A stretch of 21,564 nt of DNA, from positions 1-21,564 of the forward strand of contig JBHJMP010001186.1 in NCBI GenBank assembly GCA_043381765.1, in the 5' to 3' direction. Below the pieces are notes generated by a model. It worked only from the letters and a program-made list of their open reading frames with translations, searched no databases and was not told the DNA's origin. This document shows, one piece after another, positions 1 through 8,541 of the stretch. Within the stretch, counting starts at the first letter, position 1, and each line of letters opens with the position of its first letter. Source of the stretch: Collodictyon triciliatum. Its lineage: Eukaryota > CRuMs. Both the position numbers and the translations under genes were made by a program.

Positions 1-39
1 TATTTTCTTCGATATTTGGACCCCAGCAACACAGACAGG

Positions 40-135
<96 letters not shown>

Positions 136-2698
136 TTATAACACTGAATGTAATTTTCATACCTAAATCAATCGAATCGAATTCACACGCAAGTTGACAT
201 ACAATCCCTAGAATATACGACATCGAAAAAGTCGACAAAGGAATGCCTGTCGACGTTTATATCGGGGGAATCGAGCATGCCAATCTCCATTTGCTATATG
301 CAAGGTTTTTTCTATCAGATTTTTTTTCATATTCTGTTGGATGATTTCGTCATACGTAATATAAGTTTGCTTCTCTAATGCTGAATCTTTCGAGTTAATT
401 CATTTCTTGTTCTTGTTCTTGTTCTTCTTGTTCTTGTTCTTGTTCTTTTTTTTCTTTTTTTCTTTTTTCTTGTTTCTTTTTTCTTTTTTTCTTTTTTTCT
501 TTTTTTCTTTTTTCTTTTTTTTCTTTTTTTTCTTTTTTTTCTTTTTTTTCTTTTTTTTCTTTTTTTTCTTCATCTTCATTCTTGATATATCTCACTGCAG
601 ATTCTTTAATTATTTTTTGCACGACATTGGATATTCACCGACAGAGGAACCATTCAAATATTTGTTGACACAGGTGAACAGTATATGGACTCGTAGATGT
701 GGATCATTCATCTCGATATCTTCTTTTCATTAGACATTTTACATCTTGCCATTTATCATCGTCACTTCTCACCAATTTATCTTCATATATTTGTTAAAAT
801 TGATCTCGTCAACCAGGGCATGGTCAAAGGTCGCACTTTCCGACAAAAACAAACTGGGAGATACTTAAAAAACTCGGAGGTGGAGTATTTTGAAAATGAG
901 GGTTATGGGGTCGAAAGAGAATCTGGAGACAAAGTGGATGTGTTTTGGGAGAAAATGTCGAAGTCCAAATATAACGGAGTTCACCCAGACGTAGGCGTGT
1001 ATATATTTCATGTTCATTTAGCTTGCTACTTACATAAAACACTCATTACTTTCAGGATTGTATTGATACATACGGGGCCGATGTGACTAGATTGTATGTT
1101 CTCTTCAAAGGTATTTTCTGATTCATGATTCTTACATAGTTTTTACTTTCTTTTTCCCTCCTCCCCTCCCCTCCCTTCTCCCCCTTTTCTTTTTTTTTTT
1201 TTTCTCTTTCCCCCCCCCCCCCCCCCCTTCCCTATTTTTTCTTTTTCGTATATGATAGAGAAATATTATAACTTCTTCGTTAGCTCCGCCAACCAACGAC
1301 CTTGAATGGGATAGTCGAGCCATACAGGGACAATCCAGATGGATAAAGAGACTAGATTCGCTTATTCGTGATTATACAAGAAGCACTCCAGGAGATTCCG
1401 TAGCCCGAAAGTATTTCTCTATATATTTATTTCCTATGAATTTAAAATTTTATATTGTCTTTATTATCATTACTAGCGGTCTGATGCATTTATTTTTTTT
1501 TATTTGTCATTTTCATTACTATCACTACCCTAACCCGGCATTCTTTTATTTACGAAGGAATTTAATTGTATTCCCCCCTGTAATAATCCAAATAGGACTT
1601 TCACTGACTTTGATAGTCTGCCCGAAGAGGAAAGAACGTTGGCTATCCAAATGCACCGAACAATAATTAAAGTGACTGATGAGCTCTCAAATAACTTCAG
1701 CTTTAACACAGCGGTATTACACATGATTTACTAAATTGTATTTGTATAAAGTTTGCACACTATCTCTTAGAGACGATTATATGTTTTGAATTAGCACCTC
1801 ATTCTTTTTATTTACTTCTCTGTCCTAATTTCCTTAATCATATTCTGCTTTCTTGTTCCACAGTCAACCACATATGCCTTATCAAAACAGATTTTTTTTT
1901 GGAAGATTATTTTCATAGAACTTTTCTTTGCATACTACGTAATATATGAATTTCTAAAATAGATATCCAGTTTGATGAAGTTTAGCAATGATGTAACAGA
2001 GTTCAAGCAAAAATCATCACCAGCATACGCTGACTCTATTAAAACGTTGATTATTCTACTGGCACCTATGTCTCCGCATTTTTCTTCTGAAATGTGGCAG
2101 ATTATACACTCCAAGTCTACACCAAATGGAGTATCAGGTAAGCTAAAATAAGATGTTTTCATTCTCTTCATCCACTTCCACTTCCACCTCCACCTTACAT
2201 ATTTACACTGCATCGTCACCTGCAGAACTGTTTTCTTGAACGCTAAAACCCAACAAGATACACCATGAACCAAGTAAAGGGGAAGAAACATTAACTAATC
2301 CATCATGCGATGCAGATGTCCATGACCAGCCGTGGCCTGTTGCTGACGCTCACATCGCGTCGGTCGCCGATAAGGTGACTGTCGTTGTTCAAGTGTCTGG
2401 CAAGAAGAGTGCGGTTCTCGAGATGTCTGCCAGAGACTTGGAGGATTCCGAAACACTCATCCGAACTGCCGAGAAGGTAACGCACACGAATACATTTGGG
2501 AAAAGATAAAGAATGTGTTGTCTGCAATCCCATATCATCGCAATGTACCGAAAAGTATTCTGGCGCCGGCTGGACTGAAAGAAAATCTCCTCGAATATAT
2601 CACAGGCCGCGGAAAGGCAGATAAAAGGCCATCCCATCAAGAAGGTCGTCACCGCAAACGGTGGTCGTCTCATCAACTTCGTCGTTCAAAAGCAATAA
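1..2698 (+). CDS. LARS2: Leucyl-tRNA synthetase, bacterial/mitochondrial type (3' part, 10 exons)
   Basis: A class I aminoacyl-tRNA synthetase that charges tRNA-Leu with leucine, probably in the mitochondrion. Exons read: 1-38 (enters from outside the window), 212-304, 601-673, 817-990, 1056-1110, 1284-1410, 1596-1713, 1963-2137, 2316-2476, 2621-2698. They sum to 1092 bases in one phase, 363 residues then TAA. Visible landmarks in order are [39 protein letters not shown], the catalytic KMSKS loop ([13 protein letters not shown], end of the fourth exon), [18 protein letters not shown], the anticodon-binding helical region ([17 protein letters not shown]) and a C-terminal tail ending [11 protein letters not shown]. 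The tail and the YLRYLDP/VGGIEHA-type blocks are those of bacterial and mitochondrial LeuRS, not the cytosolic form. The HIGH motif and editing domain lie upstream of the window. Donors are GT, acceptors AG. The mitochondrial location is inferred from family type, since the N-terminus is not seen. Confidence 0.93.
39..211 (+). repeat. ATA trinucleotide microsatellite in a LeuRS intron
   Basis: The intron 39-211 opens with about 30 copies of ATA (roughly 40-135), starting directly at the donor site (GTATAATA). The neighbouring exons join in phase (AG|A) around it. The repeat is intronic, not coding. Confidence 0.9.
404..572 (+). repeat. T/C-rich microsatellite tract in a LeuRS intron
   Basis: A run of TTCTTG units passes into TTTTTTTC-type units inside the intron 305-600. 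On the plus strand it ends about 30 bases before the CTGCAG acceptor, so it may act as an extended polypyrimidine tract. Lysine/glutamate- or phenylalanine-rich readings of this stretch are repeat artefacts. Confidence 0.9.
1141..1245 (+). repeat. Pyrimidine-rich tract with an 18-base C run in a LeuRS intron
   Basis: Within intron 1111-1283 the plus strand is almost pure T and C, including an uninterrupted run of C at 1210-1227. The flanking exons (…LFKA|PPTND…) join in phase. It is useful mainly as a place where sequencing length errors are likely. Confidence 0.85.
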
Positions 2699-2906
2699 AC
2701 TGACCCACTCAATTCAAAAACAAAAAAAGCAAAAAAAAAGCAAAAACAAAAAAAGCAAAAACAAAAGCAAAAACAAAAAAAGCAAAAACAAAAAAAGCAA
2801 AAACAAAAAAAGCAAAAACAAAAAAAACAAAAACAAAAACAAAAACAAAAACAAACACAAAAATGAATATATTTTTATTTTCTGAAGAAGGGCTGCAGGA
2901 GCACCG
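2699..2906. repeat. Intergenic A-rich repeat between LeuRS and PPR genes
   Basis: The 208 bases between the LeuRS stop and the next start codon are mostly an A-rich repeat (about 2714-2863) of AAAAAC and AAAAAAAGC units. It must hold the LeuRS 3' UTR and the PPR gene promoter. I see no clear TATA box or other defined promoter element, and no RNA gene. Confidence 0.75.
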
Positions 2907-5306
2907 ATGATGCTAGCTCGGTGTATGTGGAGGTCGAATCGTACGATAGTAACCCGGCATCTGCAGACAGCAAAGCGGACTCTTTTCGCCCAGGGAAATG
3001 GTCTGCCTGGCCTCCCCCGTTGATTTACAACCATCCCTTCACTGCTTCGACCATACAGAAGTGAAGCGAATCTTTGACGACCTGTCTTTACCTTTGTCTA
3101 GCTTTCCTCTTTTTCTTTCTTGTCATCATTTTTTTTTTATTTATATTTACTACACACCATTGATCGCATGCTCTTGCAGAACACAATGAGACCGAATCCG
3201 CGGAGCAGGGAGACTCCGCCGCAAAGTCCTTCGACTCTGTTGAAATGATGGACATCAATATCCTCACAGCGCAACCCGCAAAGTTTACTGCAGAGGTTGA
3301 CGGGGCCGATTTGCCAGCCTCGAAAAGCATCTTTGAAACACATCAACATCCACCACTGAATCAAAAACGCATCGCTAGACTTCTCACAAACTCCCCACAA
3401 TACACAGTGGATTACAACGCCATCATTCGCTATTACGACCACCTTAATATGTAAGTCCCTCCTCTTTATAAAGTCTGGTTTGATTGTGTTCGATACATTA
3501 ATATCTGCTTTTCTCAATATATATTATTTTGAACACGAATTAAACTATTTGTTTGAAGGATTCGCTACGCCAATGAGATATTTGAAGATATGGTTGACGA
3601 TGGACACCAACCAAATCGACTAACATACAAGTTTATGGTTCTTTCAAATATCAAACATAACAAATATCTCGAGGTTATGCATTATTATAAGCAATCTGTG
3701 AAGACACTTCAGTCGCTCGACATTATCTCTCACAATGCAGTCATGACTGCTTGTTGTGAAACCTTAACATTCCGAGATGCGTATCCGAAAAAAACAAAAA
3801 ACAAAAAACAAAAAACAAAAAACAAAAAACAAAAAACAAAAAACAAAAAACAAAAAACAAAAAACAAAAAACAAAAAACAAAAAACAAACAAAGAAACAA
3901 AAAACAAAAAACAAACAAAGAAACAAAAAATTGTATAACATGATTACTTTTCTTCTTTTCATTTTTAATTTCTTGATAAATTAAATGGTTCGATACTTTA
4001 ACTCTCCTCCAATCGAAAAAGGCTCTCAATATACGGTGATATGAACAAACTAGAGCTCAAGCCTAATTCAAGGTCTTACGCTATTCTTCTTCGGGCATGC
4101 TTTCATGGGCAACGTCCTGATATTGCTGTCAAGCTGGTTGAGAAGATGAAAGCTGAAGGCATAGAACAAAACTCTTTCACGTTAGCGCCGTTGCTTCAAA
4201 CTTTGTCGTCCTCGAGCCTTACTATGGATGATGCTCTTGCAATATTCCATGCGCATTCGGAAAAACTAGTCTCATTCCCATCGGCTGTAATCTCAATTAT
4301 GGAGGGCTTGGTTGCATCCGGCAGGACCGCAGATCTCCTGCGTTTCCGAGAGAAATATAAACCCCCTTCCAACACCTACTTCTGCATATTCAAGTTGTAC
4401 AACGGAGACAAACCGATGAAAATCATGGAATTGTGGAACGATTATTTGACACATGCCAAAATCCAAAGACCTTCTATCCAAAACTTACGTGCGACTCTGA
4501 ATGCTGCGATTTGTGGATTGGAATTAAACACATGTCCTTTTAACCTTGAAAATTCGCTTCAAATATTGGTTCTCTTCATTTATTTGTACCAGCCACTAAT
4601 TTTAATTGCATCATAATTTACCTTATTTTCACTGTATTAATTGTTTAACGTCATATACTAGCACATAGTACATTTATATTTTGAGAACTGCCTGTTAATT
4701 CCGTTTGTTCGGCAGGAATCGGTCTTTGGGCTCTACACTATAAACAAAGAGATCGATTTACTTGACAACAAAAACATAGCAAATATCCTCACAGCCACTA
4801 CATCGAAGGGTAAACATCAATTACGTCTTGTGTTTATCCTTCTTAAAGTAGTTACCCAATTTATGACAATCACTAAAGCTTCGCAATGCAGTGTCTTTGC
4901 GACTTATTTTTTTTTCCTTAACCGACTTTGGAACATGTAAGTGTCAAATCATGACCAGAATATTCATTTTCGTGCAAAGGTAACGCAGAGCAAGCCAGAA
5001 GAGCGTGGAAGGCAGTCTTGCTGACTGCAAGCAAAATAAACCCTGGAGTCCTGACAAAGCTGCTAAACCATGTAAAAATTCTTGGGAGCGAAGACCTGGT
5101 CTTGGAGATAGTTGCATATAGAGACTCACTCAATGCGCATACGGCCGGTGATAACAAACCAACAAAGTCGGCACGCGATGTAAGAGTATTTTAGATTTAA
5201 AAGACAAATGAGCCATCAGAATTAACTACCCTTTCTCTATCGCCAGTTGCGAGTAAATGAGGAAGTTATCTTATTGTGCATCAATCTCATTTTACGCCCC
5301 CCATAA
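2907..5306 (+). CDS. Pentatricopeptide repeat (PPR) protein, probably mitochondrial, 7 exons
   Basis: PPR proteins bind organelle RNA through tandem 35-residue helical hairpins. Exons read: 2907-3018 (or ending at 3000; both keep phase), 3180-3450, 3559-3780, 4022-4568, 4716-4809, 4980-5179, 5247-5306; about 501 (or 495) residues, TAA stop. The start is chosen at ATG ATG because the first 30 residues (MMLARCMWRSNRTIVTRHLQ…) are rich in Arg and lack acidic residues, like a mitochondrial presequence. After an acidic linker, about five PPR units occupy roughly residues 114-288; diagnostic stretches are ANEIFEDMVDDGHQPNRLTY, DALSIYGDMNKLELKPN and AVKLVEKMKAEGIEQNSFT. The C-terminal 200 residues are helical and not recognised. 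Upstream is a mitochondrial-type LeuRS, which fits a role in organelle expression, though adjacency is not proof. The first donor (GTTGAT or GTCTGC) is the least certain junction. The RNA target is unknown. Confidence 0.82.
3781..4021 (+). other. Putative U12-type GT-AG intron in the PPR gene
   Basis: The donor reads GTATCC, the invariant core of U12-type donors, though followed by GAAA rather than TTT. The 3' end has TACTTTAACT, matching the U12 branch-site consensus (TTCCTTAACT) at 8 of 10 positions. It lies about 20 bases before the AG. The intron interrupts a PPR unit in phase 2. A U2-type intron cannot be excluded. Confidence 0.45.
3787..3932 (+). repeat. CAAAAAA heptamer tandem repeat in a PPR-gene intron
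   Basis: About 20 imperfect copies of a seven-base A/C unit, with a few AAAGAAAC variants at the 3' end, fill most of intron 3781-4021. The exons on either side (…TFRDA|LSIYGD…) join in phase across it, so lysine/asparagine-rich or phenylalanine-rich readings are not coding. Confidence 0.9.
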
Positions 5307-5903
5307 AAATTTATCTAGAAGAAAAAAAAGTACAGGCCGCCCCAGAGCACCCAGCCTTAGCATTAAACAAAATAAACACCCGGAGCTCCTTTTGTCTTTA
5401 CTTGCCATGGAAAGTCGTAAAAGATAAAAGAAAAATCAGACTGTTTCACATTGGACTCATAGATTTTAAAAGTTTTGGATTTCGCTATAATTTGACTAGG
5501 CGTAGAAGTGTTTTTTTTTTTTTCACCCTTCTATTTAAGAGATGAATATCGATTTTTTTTTTAATTTGTTTCATTTTGGGACAGCTGCGTTTCTGTGTTG
5601 GGGGCTTAAAGTTTCGGTTTGGCTCTGCTTGCAAGGGCCTGGTTGGTGAATGATATTACACATAGTTCATATGTAAATTGAATAAAGTCCATATCCACAG
5701 TTTCAAAAGCCTTTAGCAAAATATAATTTGTCATATATGAATGGAAAATCATTCATAGGGGTTCATGATAGCATCGTTTGTTCATTACGTCAAAGAACTT
5801 TTTCATCTTCAAATCCTGCTCACTGAGGCCGAGTAAGTTATTTCCGACTTGGTTATAAATGGCTTGATGAAATTGAAAGATTGTAGAAAAGTTGAAAAAA
5901 AAG
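5307..5903. other. Convergent intergenic region (PPR 3' end / hydrolase 3' end)
   Basis: About 600 bases separate the two convergent stop codons and hold no clear gene. AATAAA-like sequences near 5372 and 5681 on the plus strand could serve as poly(A) signals for the PPR gene. A short open stretch on the minus strand at about 5753-5880 (ending …LGLSEQDLKMKKFFDVMN…) is protein-like, but I could not connect it in phase to the hydrolase. It may be 3' UTR or an alternative last exon. Confidence 0.5.
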
Positions 5904-7872
5904 TTACGAAAATAATTTTGAATTAGTTTTATAAATATATATTTGGGAAGAAGGCGATGTGATAATGCGATTGTCGTTTTGGAAATATCGGTAGAGCTCT
6001 TTGCAAGCCATGGGAAGCCAATAAACACCTTTAGCCATCAAGCTGGTTTCTTGCTTAGCTCGATTTCGATATATGACCGCCCGGACTAGTTGTATGTCCT
6101 CATCATCAGGCTTGGCGTGGTGCGCTATTTCAATCTAAATTACAGAGTCATGAAATTGATATTACTACACAGACAAACAATATAATTACTAAAATTATAT
6201 AACTTTCTCATTGTGCAACAGGGAATGTATTCCTCATCTCATAAGTTGGGTTAGTATCAAACCAATTCGCATGCCACTCGGAAATTACTTTTCTCTGCTA
6301 AATCTTGGGCTCGCCTAACAATTTTACTGATATCTCCGCCTGCCACCCGGAGCTTTTCGATCATAAGTATTGTGCTTAGGAACCTCTGGTGGTTTTAGAT
6401 TGCAGCTTTCAAAAAATCGAATTATACCCATTCTTGAGCGATGTCTTTATCCGAAGCGGGTTTTAAAAAAGCTGGATTCTGCTCATACCAACCTTTTATT
6501 ATTATTAGTATTATTTTATTATGGCTATGTATGTTTTCGTTCATGACGGCAACAGAGGAAAAAAAAGCTTTTCTAAAAAAACACAGTTAGGTGAGAGAGA
6601 AAAAAAAGAAAAGAGTGAAAAAAAAAACCTGCGTACAAACGCCACATATTATGAACAATAAACTCAGGCTCGTCACTATTTGGAGATGTGGGTGGTCAGT
6701 TGAATACATGAGATTATATTTACGATAAAAATGAAGATATCAGACGCGTGGTTACTAAGTGGGTTGTAAGTATGGTCTTTGCATCAAATCCGTGGGATAT
6801 TTCATGTTGTGAATGATGTAGTTCAGAGATTTTCCTGTAAAAAAATATTAATATATGACAGAATGATGAGTCTGTATTGCCTATGAGGGTTGAATATCGA
6901 TAAATCAATGTATTTGCTACCTTCATTTATCATTTTAAGGGACTGAGAGATAATGGACCGCAAGAAATCTGCAGTTTCATTCAGGGCCTGTTTGATGCGT
7001 TGGGAACCAACAATCGGTGACCCATGACCTTCATAGACACCATACTTTTAACTAGAGGGAAGCGACTAATATAACCAAAACACCTTAAAAAATGCTATTC
7101 AAAGTATGACGGGCTGCGCTGGGACGGGGCTAGTATTACAAAGGGAAAACCTGGGAACATTAGTTCAGCATCAACACTGGCCATGTTGCGTAGAGCATTT
7201 TCCCACTCCAACTATCAAGTATGATAAATGAGTCAAATAAGCAGGTGAAATGGATTTCCTATATTTTTCCCCTCTTCACAATATAAACATATAATGCCAT
7301 TTATAATCGATTCATGGCTAGTCTGAAATTTATCAACTCACGGGGTATCTTTGAGCTTTTTGGGGATTACCACAATTTGGGGTGAGGGAGTTAGGGAAAT
7401 AATCAAAGTGAATGCACATATATTAAATTAAAAGTATGTAATTCCCAATTTGTCACATGTGAAATCATCTAGTCGAAAACATATGACGGAGCGTAAGTAG
7501 AAAAGGATATCATGCCCAAATGAACAGATCACCAGCACAGACCAATTTTAGTGTGGGGAAATGAACCCTAAAATTTTAATCAATTGAAGGCTTGTCAAAC
7601 TGTATAAATTTAATTGGAACTATCGTTTAATACGTAGTAATGGAGAGGTTTATTGAAGAAGGCTTATGCAGGTCCACTCTTTCTTTTTTTTTTACAACTA
7701 TATATACCATGTAGCATCATCTGTTTCTCCTCTCTCGTGCTTGAGACGAACAGGAACACCACCAACGTCGATGTTCAATTCCTTATCATAGGTTACATCT
7801 GGATATCGGAACTGAGTAAAAAAGTCTCCCTTTTCTAGAGAGAATTGTCTCCGATTGATGATTGAATTAAAT
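5904..7872 (-). CDS. Metallo-beta-lactamase-fold hydrolase, alkyl-sulfatase-like (3' part, 10 exons)
   Basis: A binuclear metal hydrolase related to bacterial MBL-fold proteins with an alkyl-sulfatase-type dimerisation region; the substrate is not known. Exons in transcription order: 7872-7708, 7567-7511, 7381-7342, 7211-7151, 7028-6921, 6834-6756, 6675-6629, 6492-6428, 6385-6263, 6134-5904; 325 codons in one phase, TAA stop. Conserved blocks are HERGETDDATW, LVCAGDLFIWA (metal-binding Asp), CPNCGNPQKAQRYP, FPGHGSPIVG (metal-binding His), KYPTDLMQRPYLQPTYDEPE, VHNMWRLYAGWYEQNPA, IEKLRVAGGDI and RNRAKQETSLMAKGV. The N-terminal part with the expected HxHxDH motif lies in or beyond the N gap 7906-8488, so catalytic competence cannot be judged. 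Nine introns are visible, one apparently U12-type (7382-7510). The tail after MACKEL is the least certain part. The next gene upstream is divergent. Confidence 0.85.
7382..7510 (-). other. U12-type AT-AC intron in the MBL-fold hydrolase gene
   Basis: On the minus strand the intron begins ATATCCTTTT, matching the U12 donor consensus. It ends TTTCCCTAACTCCCTCAC, with TTCCCTAACT close to the branch consensus TTCCTTAACT. From the branch-site A to the terminal AC is about nine bases. Removing exactly these 129 bases joins LFIWA to CPNCGNPQKAQRYP in phase (TG|C), restoring a conserved block of the family. No GT-AG pair gives the same join. Confidence 0.85.
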
Positions 7873-7905
7873 CTAAAAGAAACAAACGTGGAAAAAATAT
7901 TAATT

Positions 7906-8488
7906 NNNNNNNNNNNNNNNNNNNNNNNNNNNNNNNNNNNNNNNNNNNNNNNNNNNNNNNNNNNNNNNNNNNNNNNNNNNNNNNNNNNNNNNNNNNNNNN
8001 NNNNNNNNNNNNNNNNNNNNNNNNNNNNNNNNNNNNNNNNNNNNNNNNNNNNNNNNNNNNNNNNNNNNNNNNNNNNNNNNNNNNNNNNNNNNNNNNNNNN
8101 NNNNNNNNNNNNNNNNNNNNNNNNNNNNNNNNNNNNNNNNNNNNNNNNNNNNNNNNNNNNNNNNNNNNNNNNNNNNNNNNNNNNNNNNNNNNNNNNNNNN
8201 NNNNNNNNNNNNNNNNNNNNNNNNNNNNNNNNNNNNNNNNNNNNNNNNNNNNNNNNNNNNNNNNNNNNNNNNNNNNNNNNNNNNNNNNNNNNNNNNNNNN
8301 NNNNNNNNNNNNNNNNNNNNNNNNNNNNNNNNNNNNNNNNNNNNNNNNNNNNNNNNNNNNNNNNNNNNNNNNNNNNNNNNNNNNNNNNNNNNNNNNNNNN
8401 NNNNNNNNNNNNNNNNNNNNNNNNNNNNNNNNNNNNNNNNNNNNNNNNNNNNNNNNNNNNNNNNNNNNNNNNNNNNNNNNNNNNNNNN
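7906..8488. other. Assembly gap (583 N)
   Basis: Unknown bases lie between the most 5' hydrolase exon seen and the start of the solenoid gene. The missing sequence should include the hydrolase N-terminus and the shared divergent promoter region. A typical hydrolase N-terminus with introns may need more room than 583 bases, so the stated size may be an estimate. Confidence 0.95.
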
Positions 8489-8541
8489 TAAAGAAAAGGA
8501 AATAAAGCTGCCTCTGATCTTTGCTGTGTAAGAACACTGCG

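Noticed and set aside
395-733. Long open frames of Lys/Glu on the minus strand and Phe/Leu on the plus strand
   Set aside because: They translate the T/C microsatellite inside a LeuRS intron. The true exon ([11 protein letters not shown]…) begins only at 601.
2714-3034. Minus-strand open frame rich in Phe/Leu ahead of the PPR gene
   Set aside because: It is the complement of the intergenic A-rich repeat and overlaps the PPR presequence exon in antisense.
3730-4029. Open frames of Lys/Asn/Gln or Phe/Cys/Leu repeats on both strands
   Set aside because: They result from the CAAAAAA array in an intron. The PPR units flanking it join in phase when it is removed.
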